A stretch of DNA of 64,000 bases from positions 1,178,001 to 1,242,000 of the forward strand of contig JBANDB010000013.1 in the NCBI GenBank assembly GCA_037576215.1. Direction: 5' to 3'. The notes beneath the pieces are model-generated. The model had not been told where the DNA came from and made no database searches. It saw only the letters and a program-made list of their open reading frames with translations. Made by a program: the position numbers and the translations under genes. Positions 12,425 to 22,904 of this stretch are shown here, piece after piece; position 1 is the first letter of the stretch; the number at the start of each line of letters is the position of its first letter. Origin of the DNA: Armillaria gallica (taxonomy: Eukaryota; Basidiomycota; Agaricomycetes; Agaricales; Physalacriaceae).

Positions 12425-13913
12425 AGCACGTGCGTATAGCGCCGTACTACGGTCCGCTTTGGCTTGCCGAACACGGTTTTCTTTGATCGCTGCCTCGAGA
12501 CCGGGACATATCCTGCCCAACCTTGATCATGATAAACATAGGTGGCATATATGGCAAGTATCAGCACATACCCTTTGAGGTGAGCTCAGCGTCGCGCATG
12601 ACCGATGATTGCCATCTGATGCCCTCCACGTCCCGCTCGGTATAACCCAACTCGAACAGGCGGGTCTTTATCCTACAAAGCGTTCAGAAAAGCCTGGGTC
12701 GTGAAAGCGTAGAGACCTACATAGAAAATCTCTCGTCTCTCAGACTTTCTGATTCATCCACTTTCTTCCGAGCATTAGCGTAAACCCATGTTTTACATCG
12801 TTCCGCGTTCTGACAATGAGATGAATGAAGATCCTGTACGGAGCTTGTACTTTTCACTGACATTGTCCACGTCTTCAACCAATTTCTTCCGCTGTGTTCG
12901 AAACTCGGCTAGACACTCGGAAGACCCAAGCTGAGCTTCTAGCTCATTCATCTTTGCTTGGACGTCCGTAATATCAGAGATCCAATAGCATCCTCCGCGT
13001 GCGTGCATTTTCCCTGGTCCAACTGATGGAGGTAATTAGTATAATGCATCTCGAAGACAGACTGGTCTTTTACCATTGGTACGTGGAATAAGGCTCAAAA
13101 CATCGTCATCGACATCAGGGAAACACTTTTTAACCCTTGATGCAGAGATCAAGCTGGCGGAGACGATGAGTTCAAGTACAGTGACAGGAATGAACGGACA
13201 TACTTTTCCTTTAGACATCGCTTGCAGACCCGTCGACGGAGCTTCCAGTCAACCAAGACATTCCTTGCAGGGCAGAACTGATACATCGTGTTAGATGGGT
13301 GCATATCAAACGGAACAATGACTTACGTCGCAAACTGATTTCCCAAATAACAGGTCTACCCATCGGTATTCAGGAATTCCTCGAGGTGGCTCGATTCCCC
13401 CGTCTGCTTCCCTCACCGCCTTCCAAACAAATGATACATTATTTGCGGTCAAAGTACGACAGAACGTTTCGTCGACGCGCGATAGATTGATGAGGTCTCG
13501 AGGAGACAGCAATGTACAGACCTGTTGACATAGGTCAGTGCACGAGATGGCGGGGTGGGCAAACCAACCGTGAACAGGATATCCAGAGGCATCGTCGGTA
13601 ACAGACTGAGATCTCGCCGTTGCTTCCCAGGTTTCTTCCGCTTGGTCTCTGTACCTTTGGCCTTTGTTTGCTTTGTCGCTGCCGCTGTGCTCGAAATCGT
13701 TCGTTTTCGCTTCGCTGGCTTAGGCTTCAACCCTGTGGTGTACATCTTGGCAATTAGAAAGTAGAATTGCGGAAGCAATGGGTATTGCTCACCTGTGCCA
13801 TCTCCTCTGCCTTCCCTCTCGCTATTGTGTTCTCGCGGTTCCTCTGCCAATCCAGCTTCAGGTTCTGCGGGACTCTTCCCTATTCTTGCAGAATGTTGCA
13901 GCTGGTCTACCAT
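12425..13913 (-). pseudogene. F-box/zinc-finger family copy 1, C-terminal half missing
   Basis: Start ATG at 13913 (MVDQLQHSARIGKSP). The F-box stretch LPTMPLDILFT is followed, across an intron, by LLSPRDLINLSRVDETFCR and the basic, cysteine-containing segment RRRVCKRCLK. Next comes a region rich in Glu and Lys (coiled-coil-like NELEAQLGSSE). Similarity to the full copy at 28029-30603 ends inside the exon that begins after the VMRDAELTSKG exon, near 12425. The large C-terminal region with the zinc finger is absent. F-box proteins link SCF ubiquitin ligases to substrates; that role is known for the family and inferred here. The gene is head-to-head with an ankyrin fragment at 14062. Confidence 0.7.
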
Positions 13914-13984
13914 CCCTGCCAAAGAATCGACGGAATTCGTGTTGATTGTGGTTAGAAGGGGGCCAGGGCCGAGTCATGGCTGAG

Positions 13985-14060
13985 ACAAAGTATGATTGAT
14001 TATCAATCATTTGTAATCTGAACTGTGTATTCATGTGGGTCCAAACTTACAAACGTGTTC
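13985..14060. promoter_or_regulatory. Shared upstream element of F-box family genes
   Basis: A stretch with GTGTATTCATGTGGGTCCAAACTT recurs upstream of three family members: here, at 27880-27960 (inverted), and at 63485-63540 in the form TATGGGTCCAAACTT. It is preceded by AT-rich sequence with ATTGATTATCAATCAT. It is the probable promoter, and it now also lies directly upstream of the ankyrin fragments. Confidence 0.45.
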
Positions 14061-14061
14061 T

Positions 14062-14960
14062 TTTCCTAACATTCGATTACTTCAGATGATGATGATGATG
14101 ACGTAGACTCCGATTATTCCGACGACACCGTTGATCAGGACGAGCTCACATTCAGACGTCGCATCTCGACCCTCTGCTATCAAGAGCGAGATTTCACAGC
14201 AGCGGTTCTTAGAAGAAACTGCAGAGTTTCCTCCAAATAAAGACGGTGGTACTCAAACAAATGTTCATAGAAGCCTCGTTGCATGGGCCGTCGCAACAGA
14301 CGACATGGAGGCTTTCACACACCTCACGAAACTATACAGATATGCGAAGGACGGCCCAATCGACGTCTACGGCAGGATTCTAACCGAAATCGTTGAGTGT
14401 GATCGTCCAGAAATGCTCGATATGTGCATCCGTCGAAGTGGTCATGGCATCTCTTTCGTTTCACTCTATAGCGACGAGCAGAAGGGCTTTCATCATATCG
14501 TAAATGACGAGAGTCGCGTCTACCTGGGTCTCAACGTTCATGGAAAGAAGAGGAAGGATCTCGCGAAGGAAAGCTATCCTGATGCTGATAGTTCAGAGGA
14601 TGACCCTACACCCCTCCTTTGGCGGGCGGCTCTGGCTGGGGCTACGAAGGTGGTGCAATATCTAGGTAGCCGTCGACCACTGGAAGCGTACAAGTTTTAT
14701 TCGAGCAGTTATAACGATGAAAAGGCGATCAAGATCCGACGTACACCCGACCTGGAGAAGGATCTTTACGAGTGACTCGGATGGAAAACGAACGCGTTGG
14801 GCGAGTTGCCGCTGGCTGTTCTGAGTAACAAGTTCGAGACGATAAAGGCAATGTTTATTTGAAGTCCAAGCGTCTAGCAAAGTCTGTCATACATAACAGG
14901 TGAGTGCCTTTTTCATTCCATAGCACGGAAACTGAAACTTGTAGCACCAAATTTGTTGAT
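14062..14960 (+). pseudogene. Broken ankyrin gene fragment 1
   Basis: Corresponds to 52798-53690 of the large ankyrin gene, beginning within an intron (AACATTCGATTACTTCAG). The exon encodes AVATDDMEAFTHLTKLYRY and PLLWRAALAGATKVVQYLG. A TGA replaces the Trp codon of YEWLGW at about 14773. The fragment also lacks six bases found in the parent, just after GGGCGAGT, and stops near the next intron. The nonsense change is shared with fragment 2 at 26402-27860. Confidence 0.85.
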
Positions 14961-15125
14961 TACCTCTGCTGTCTTCTGATATTGTTTCCAAGTTAAGCTT
15001 AGACTAGGTCTCGGACAGCAATTACGCTCCTCATGATGCAAGCGTTGTCAAATGGAACGTTTTATTCCTGTCATTTCACGCCGACGAGGTAAGTATCTCT
15101 AACTAGTTCGTATTCTATCATCTCA

Positions 15126-17060
15126 TTAAACTAATGATGGTTTTAAGGACGCGGCAACATCAGTCAGAGGCGATAAACTCCTATGGCGATTGTTAGTCGG
15201 TGACTGAACCATCTTGCCAATGAAACGTACGGGCCGCGTGAATGTGAAGTGGTGCATCGACGTGTATGCTCTGGCATATCCAACCTCTGCATAGACCCAC
15301 AGATATTCCCACTTGCGTCGGAAGGCATCTAGTGCTCCGGGTATTTCCAAAAGCTGTGATTGACTCTTTGTCAACGAAGCCATGACCTGCTCGTTACCCC
15401 AGTTGCGCGAAAAGCGTCTGGCCGTCGCCGATGTCAGTGAATTCACAGTAAAAACTTGTGACGTGGAACGCACCTGCCCCACTCACGCAGTGTTCGGGGA
15501 TAATCAAAGGAAACGATGCTAGATCAAGACGGGTATATTCGCATCAAGTTATAGCATACTTACGAGAGCCAAAATTCTCTACACTCTCAACGGGGAGTAT
15601 TCCTCGAGTTGCAGCCTCGGCTACCTGTAGAAAATATGTAGCGGAAGGGACAAAGGAGTTCGGCCATTGGTATCGTCTAGCATAGTCGTCCGGTCTTTAG
15701 CTTTGGGTAAGCACCGCATCAACACACCTCAGAATCACTACGCACTGGAGAATCTTGAAGCGCCACTCGGGTTGCGTAGTTGCCGTTATGACGGCAACGG
15801 CACGATCAGGTTTTAATGCCCAATCGAGAAGTTTGAAGAATTTATCCAGGTATATCGCACCCACTGCCTAGAAATTAGGTTGTTAATATATCACAAAAGA
15901 CGTAAATGCAGGTGAGGCTACCTCGACCATCTCGACGCTGATAAAGGCGTCAAATGCATGGTGAAAACTATCCGGCATGTTGCGGTAGTCCAGGAGGTGG
16001 ACGCGTACGCGATCCTGCAACGATAAAGCGGTAATCCTTTCCTCCGCAATAGCCTTTTGATTCACAGAAAGCGTGAGTGTATCAACTTCGCATCTCATTT
16101 TAGCTGCCTAAATCATTGTCAATAAATAGGTAAGCACCACGAATCTAATTAACCGACCTCGATGGCAAGAGATCCCCACCCGCTGCCGAATTCTAGTAGA
16201 CGATCTCCCGGACGGAGGCGAGCCTTCTTTAATAGATTATGGATCTCATAAAGCTGCGCAACCTCTAAGCTTTCCTCGTTCCATTCTTCAGTAAGATCAC
16301 CGTGGATGCCGCCAGTGCTTTCAGGCCAAATAGCGCATGAATATGTCATCAGGGCTGAGAAAAGACTATTGAAGAGGCATGAGGCAGCGTAAGAATACAG
16401 CATCTCCTCAATGAACTTACCTTGAAGAGCTCGTTATCGACATCGTAGCCGGTAATCTACCAAAAATTGACTTCAGAAACGGGATCTATGCGGGAGCTTC
16501 AGGAAACACGTACGACATTGAGTTTGGCATTACTCAAGGACTGGCCAAGGTAACGGATGTACAGTGAAGACAAAACAATCGAACAACGATTCCAAAAGGA
16601 AGAGACCGCACCTAGATGGGTGCGATTGTCAAGCCATAACTGTGTCAATGATAACTGAGAAATTCCAATGAAAGTAGGAAAGCAGCCTACGTCAAGGGCC
16701 ATTTTGGATTGTTGACATGGAAATCTCCATTCATATACGCCTCGGCGACTGAAAATACAAGTTACGGCTAAGTAAGTGAAGGGTAGTAATACTTGCATTA
16801 TACTTACATCCAAGGTCGTGACTCAGATAGATGCGAGACCAAAAGCTCGTGGCTTTCACTTCAATAATGACGGATTTTCCTGCTTTATCCAGTTCCGTCC
16901 TCCCGAGATGGTACGAGTTGCCTCCATCTGTAATAATCAATGACCCTTTACGAATGCCTTAGTGCAGCGACGATGATAGTGCACTTTTTGATTGATAGCT
17001 AAAATTAGTATGGAACATTAGGTGCCTGACAGATCTATCCGCACCATAGGCAGCCACCAT
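15126..17060 (-). CDS. Cyclopropane-fatty-acyl-phospholipid synthase-like methyltransferase
   Basis: About nine exons. The SAM-binding motif is LLEFGSGWGSLAIE near 16170, with YSCAIWP upstream and VHLLDYRNMP plus FDAFISVEMVE downstream. The C-terminus carries EWRFKILQ, the NSFVPSATYFLQ segment and WEYLWVYAEVGYARAYTS, all in the order of the CFA/Mycolic-acid-type methyltransferase family. Such enzymes transfer a methylene or methyl group from SAM to a lipid double bond, at membranes. The stretch MALDLWLDNRTHL follows GDFHVNNP only if one base is added in the A4 run at 16702-16705, a probable indel. The start at 17060 is the last ATG before a usable intron; homologues are longer at the N-terminus. 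Confidence 0.8.
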
Positions 17061-17640
17061 CGAAGAGACTAGGGGACGATCTGGAAAGACATTGCGTTGA
17101 GTCGTAATGAAGAAGGAGTTGACACTGACCCTCGAGGGATCTTTATAGCAAATGAAATTGGACGCAGTATTCAGCGGTTCCGATACATACTGGCATTGCT
17201 GCTGCCTCCGACATCAGAATCACGTAGGAAAGAAGTGAATATGATGAACAATCCATACCCAAAGTTAGCCCATCTTTGTCGTCGTTCTAACTTCTAAGTA
17301 CAAGCGCCGAGCTACTTGAAACAAAGGCCTACTCCGAATTGTCAGAAAATGCAACTTCTCATTTGACATTACATTGACTCATGATTGTGACCCGCAAAGT
17401 TGTATGAGTTTGAGATATTTTAGTCCATGATATAGTAGACGATTTCGGATCAATCAAGCGCATGCCAGTGATAAGGAAGTAGGGCCGGTGATTCAGGCTG
17501 AGAACGAACTGCAAGCACCGGAATTAACCAATCATACCGCGATATCAACATCTTTCGCGGCGCTTATAACGACTATTCTTGGCACTCACGCCCCTGCGAC
17601 CCGTGATGACAAGCTTGATCTCAGATTTGAGGGAAGTCCG

Positions 17641-17736
17641 CACAGCTGGGGGGCTATTTGTGGATGGTCAAAATAGAATCAAAATCCGGACATTTCACTA
17701 TTTTGACTCGCCCAAAATAGTCGCCGCCCAGCTGTG
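17641..17736. mobile_element. MITE-like inverted-repeat element with an empty site elsewhere
   Basis: Ends CACAGCTGGG and CCCAGCTGTG, with inner arms GGCTATTT / AAAATAG and a second inner pair around TCAAAATAG...CTATTTTGA. The flanks read CCG on both sides. The third copy of the surrounding repeat, at 56929-56950, reads straight through (GAGGTGTCGGCATTC) with no insert. That supports insertion of a mobile unit with a short, probably 3-base, target duplication. Confidence 0.7.
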
Positions 17737-18085
17737 CCGGCATTCCCGTATGAGGAAAGTCCGATCACATCTGAGGGAGCAAATTCAAAATAGAACCTCC
17801 ACAATGCCTAAACACTCCATGCGGTTTTTAATCGTGGCGGTGTCTTGAAATCGGCCGAGACGACAGTTGTGGGAACAAAATCTAACATCGATGAACCTTT
17901 GCGGCATTGCCTGCCAGTGCCCCGCCCGAATCATCCGATATGATTACCCCAGGCAGCGGCAGGATGATCAGGAAATATGATCTATACCGGCCGGATTCTC
18001 TGCCAAAAGACGGCCATAAGTGCTGTATAACTCCAACTTACCAGCTGTTCACCACCAAAGCTCAACATCTACAGTCGTCTGAGTC

Positions 18086-19445
18086 ATGGCTTTCTCACTT
18101 CAGGCAGCTGAACTTATTGCGATAATTGCTGAATCTGTCTTGTATGGTATGTGCCATGACCCTATACGCCTTTCTAGAGTCTTACATCACAATGGCTGCT
18201 TACTAGGCATTGCGACTTTGCTCATTTCTATCACGCTCTGGGCTCTGACTCTGGATCGGAAAGAGCGTCGCACCTCTACCGTTATTCTGGTAGGCCTTTG
18301 CACCCTAGCTGTCCTCAGCACCCTGGTGCGTCTTGAGACCCCCGGACAAATACATCGGCTGACCAAGAACTCAGCATCTCGTTGCGGATGGGATATACAT
18401 ATACAAAGGATTCATCAGCTTCGAAGGCAACTACATGTATTTCCTTGACAACAGAAAATTCACATTCAAGAATACGGTATATTTCTTGGAGACCCTCCTG
18501 GCTGACAGCATTCTGGTATGAATTTATTTTCCCCGTAGACTAAGGAAACCTGAGTTGTCATTGTTAATGCAGATCTATCGATGCTACATCGTTTGGCAGA
18601 GCCTCTGGGTCATTGCGCTCCCGGTTGTCTTTTGGATCGGAACTGTTGGTGTGTCTCAGCGTCTTTACTCTCGTACATTTATAGGACATTTACCCCCTTC
18701 CCTTAGTGGCCGGGGCACATACTATCTGGTCCATCGCAAGGCCGATCGGGCAAGAAGTTCCAGACATGATATTTACGCACCAGACTGAACAATGGGTCAT
18801 ATCATTTTACTCCATCGCCCTTGCGACGAACATATCAGCGACTTGTGGGTTACGCATACGATCCGCATTCAAGCTTACTGATTCTTATTCATAGTAATTT
18901 TGGCAACAAAGTTATGGATTGGCCACAAAAATGCCGTGCGACATCTCAGTAGTTCAAACACTCAACACACTTTGAGGAGCTCCCTTTATCCCATTATTGT
19001 GGTCATACTTGAATGCGGCGCTTTCTATTCCTTCGCCCTCATTGCGATGCTGGCAGTATATTTGAGACATTCAGCTGCCGCATACCTCGTTATTGACCTG
19101 GTAGGTGATATCTGTTTGAGGTTCATATATCCTAATAACAGTGTCCTATAGATCGGCCAAATTATCCCAATTACATTTTGTATCGTCCTGGTGCGTGCTG
19201 CACTGGTTCGGTATGAAAAGAGAGACGAACGCGGTTCAACAAGTACTTCTTTGGGTAGTTTTGCTTCCCGAGCATTTGTTCGCGTCAAACCTTTCTCAGG
19301 AGTGAGCACCGGGGGAACCATTCCCCTAACGTTTAGAGACATTTCTTCATCCAGAGAGGAAGATGGAGACCAGATTCGGACCATGAACAAGGACCAGATT
19401 CTTCATTCAGTGGAGAACAAGGAGAACGAAGCGTCTGCGGTCTAG
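18086..19445 (+). CDS. Seven-helix integral membrane protein, copy B
   Basis: Same seven-exon structure as copy A, with all splice borders kept, although donors differ at two introns (GTGCGT and GTAGGT). Small in-frame indels change the loop after VAGAHTIWSIARPIG (two residues fewer) and the tail (one more). The predicted protein is about 344 residues. Copy A and copy B differ by scattered substitutions, so both may be functional. It converges with the P450 copy at 19949. Confidence 0.75.
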
Positions 19446-19948
19446 TCCGCTGTTTTCCATGATTCCCTCCAGACGAACACTCCAAAGCCAGATTTCCATT
19501 ACGTGATTATGATGATTAACTGTCTTAAAGGCTGCTTAAATAAAGGCGAATATTATTTATATGAGATTCGTAGGGTCGACCACTCGAGTTACGAAGTCGT
19601 TATTAATGACTTAGAGTCTTCTACTCGCCAAAGAATCATTCTCGCCTCTCACGTTCTTCATCAAGTGCCGCTACCGTGGAGATTAGCATATAAGTACTCA
19701 GGTTGTATAGAAGGCGTATCACCGTACAATACAGTGACAGCGTGCAGTTCTACTGCATTGTGATTGTGTCCCTGCCAATCAACAGCCTCGAAAGAATCCT
19801 TAACTCGGTCATTTTCTATACAGCGGGTCAAGTCATACATTTGAACGGAATATCAGAGCTTCGGTAAGATTCAATGGAACAAGGAAAATTTGTTAATTTC
19901 GAGTTAACTAAAGCACACATAGAAAATCTCGTAAAGTACTTTGAAAGA

Positions 19949-21933
19949 TCAACTATCGCGTAGATGAACACTGGCCTTGGGTCGCGGGACAATTTGGCAT
20001 TTGAACGGAGAAGGATGACTGAGGTTTGTAAACGGAGAGAAGATGAAGATCGCATGAATAATGCGCACCTTGTTACGCCAACGGTATAAGTAATTTCCGG
20101 GAGGTATTCTTTACCTGTTTTAGTATCCAAAGGTCTGAGGATATCGAAGCAAGCAAGAATGTTGGCGATGTTAAGAAACAATGATGCTTCAGCAAATCCA
20201 GCACCTCAAATTAACGTATAAGTTCGCGGGATATTATAATGTCAGAATGGAAACCGCACTAACCGGGGCATACACGTCTGCCAAAACCGAATGCCAGTTT
20301 ACGAGGATCCATTTCGTTCCTAGAGAGGAAACGATTCGGGTCGAAGGTATCTGGGTCAGGATATACCGAAGGATCACGGCATATTGCCCTGTTGACTCAT
20401 CAAATAAGGTGATATCCAAGGCCATGTTTACACTGATGCTCACCAGATATTAGCCATCACGGTACTATCTTTGGGGATCCTATACCCGCCGTAGTTATCT
20501 TCTTTAGTGACACGATGAGGAAGGCCTGTCCCGCAATGAGAGGTAGGTGGTTGATTAATCTATAGACGCTTACCGAGTCGGGCCGCAGGCGAATATCGTA
20601 GTACCTCCTTAATGAGGGCAGAGATATAAGGGAGGGAGGACTGGTCGCCGAGATTAGGAAGACGCTGGTTACCCAGAACAGTGTCGATCTCGTTTTGAGC
20701 GGTCTTCTGTACACCAGGATATTGCATCATTAGAGCGATGAAAGAAATCATGATGGAAACCGTCTGAATAAGTTAAGCATGAATATAGTAGAATTATTTA
20801 AAAGAAAAGAAGCTTTACAGTATCTGCGCCTCCGGCATATAGAGCTGATGAGCACCAGCTGATCGTTCGTTCCTCTTCCTCGTCGACGTAATGTCCATCT
20901 TGCGGCTGAAGGAGCTGGGAGGTGAACGATTCTTTGACAGTGCCGCTTGCCTACAAATTTCGTTAAACACAAGTCCGCTATGTAGCTCCCGAAACACTTT
21001 CCATATGCTCTTTTGCCCATATATGTGGCTCTTGATCAATTGCTTTCATACGATCGCGAACCGAGAACGCAAACCTCTTGAAATGCGCCCCTGGCATCCA
21101 AGAAGGAACAAATCGCACTATTGAACGGTAGATGATTATAGATGGGTGAGTAGAGGAGTTATGCATACGGAGGGGGATTACTTCCACGAGCCACCGGCCA
21201 GGTTGAACCACCTGTCTGTGAAGGGCAAACGCCTCTTCCATGAGTGATACAAAGTAATCATCATCGCTGGTAACTGGCCATCCGTATGCGACGTCCAATA
21301 CTATAGCCCCAGAATTCCTGTACAGGCGTGAGATTTGATTAGTCGGATACGAAGTTGTATTCACCGTCGAAAATGTTTTGGAAAGTTTTGGGTGAATCAA
21401 CAAGCCCGTCTAAAAGTATTCGTAGCTCCCGCTCCAAAATGCCTCTGTATACTTGGACGGCTCTCGAGTTGAGGCCAGATTGAAGTAGTCGTCGATAAGT
21501 CTTGTGATTGGGATGTTGCGACGAAATATTGAAGACGGACATTCCACGCTTTGCTAGCTCGCTGTACATCCATACCATTGGCCGATCCGAGTAGATATTG
21601 GAACGATGTTCGAGTAGCGCTAAAACAGTCTCGACGTTGTTCAATATAATGAAATGTCGACGGAAAAATCTGTAGTGAATTATTGCACTCCCTACTGTGG
21701 TCTTAAGATGTGTGGGGGAATGTACATATAAGTGGAAGCATACCATATTGTCTGGACCACTTAGCAAACGTTGCCCAAGGGGCTGTCCTCGGCATTTGGT
21801 GGACATTTCCGGACAAAAATTTTGGTGGAGGACCTGGAGGAAGTGGTAACGCAGTATTGCGCAGGAAAAGTGCGCTCAACAGTGCCAAGACAACGGCGGA
21901 GGCTCCAGCGCAGAGGGTGAACTGATCAAACAT
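19949..21933 (-). CDS. Cytochrome P450, copy B, with a lost splice donor
   Basis: Parallel to copy A, with the same exons: anchor plus LPLPPGPPP hinge, AGGADT I-helix motif, KEVLRYSP (ExxR) and [10 protein letters not shown] heme loop. The start ATG is at 21933. The donor of the intron after the exon ending [10 protein letters not shown] is GA (bases 21001-21000, minus strand) instead of the GT found in copy A at 3764-3763. No nearby GT keeps the downstream frame, so the transcript is probably mis-spliced there. The rest is open. It could be a recent pseudogene, or the base may be a sequencing error. Confidence 0.75.
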
Positions 21934-22159
21934 GGTGGAAAAGAAGTTCAGGAGACGCTGCCTCGTGTGAATATCGTGACGTATCTACCATCACAGCTGT
22001 GGGTATTATAAGAATGCACAAGAATTCGTTCAGCGCTTAGGGTGGCTTCGAAAATTGAATATTGAATTGCGATCAAACCTTTTCGGTAACTGACCGGGAC
22101 CTGCCGCCTCAGTCTCTCTATTGCGGTCATTTTTTTGTACACCGGCGGGGTCATTGATT

Positions 22160-22904
22160 ATCAAGTTAAACACCAGAATTCCAAGGTCAACTCGGATAAT
22201 GTATTCACGTAAATTAGCCGTTGATATCGCAACTTCAAGAACAGAACCTGTTCTGCGCGCTCTGTTAACGGATAAGGCGTTTAATTTTGTACTATGGCCC
22301 TACGCCAGAGACCCCTTTCGCTTTCGTGTGTCTAGTACGACATATGCAAGTACCGGGGTCCATGATGGACAAGGGCGGGAATCACGAGATCGATGAGATC
22401 CCGATAGTTCTACAAATAGCGCGGTCTCCATCTCAGAACCTTGTTGGGCGCCTGGAAAAACCTACAGTTTCTATTATGCCGCCCCGGAACGTCAGGTGGA
22501 TTCGTAGGTCCATTTTCTTCTTGAAGAATCTTGATCATAGGGCACATATGGAGGTTCGGAGGGAGAACGAAGCGCTGTTTTCGAACTTGCACATTACGGA
22601 ATCAGTTGGGTTCACTCACAGTGTATTCGCACTTGGCAGGCGTATGGAAGAATGACCGACTTTGTTCGCGGGTTGGTATTATGGTGATCGATTGCAATCG
22701 ACTTTTTATTTGTGCGGAGGGGAGCGGAGCCGGGCTCGGAGGCCACTGAAGACGCCATTGGTATCCGGCCGGCATGTTGAGAATATGAGATAGATTCGGG
22801 CCGACACTACTGGATGCACAGCCACGTTGTTCAATTTCACATCTGCTGGGCTATAACAAGGATTTGGTCCTTCGAATCCTCCTCGTCTTCGAAAACTGTC
22901 CAAC
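22160..22904. repeat. Dispersed repeat shared with 6200-6560 and 11400-11680
   Basis: The part 22230-22560 matches 6200-6560 (for example CTGTTCTGCGC and CGGAACGTCAGGTGGATT). The part 22590-22740 matches 11500-11680. So this stretch holds both pieces side by side, while on the left they flank the hydrolase and MFS genes. Two different genes, the hydrolase and the P450 at 22905, therefore sit behind the same upstream sequence. Confidence 0.6.

Larger units (their letters stand above)
17080..22080. repeat. Direct segmental duplication, copy B
   Basis: Second copy of the unit described at 1-4860, complete at its 5' end. Similarity to the third partial copy (56350-57150) starts near 17090 with AGGGATCTTTATA. 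Compared with copy A it carries a 96-base hairpin element at 17641. The gene order (membrane gene forward, P450 reverse) is kept. Confidence 0.85.
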
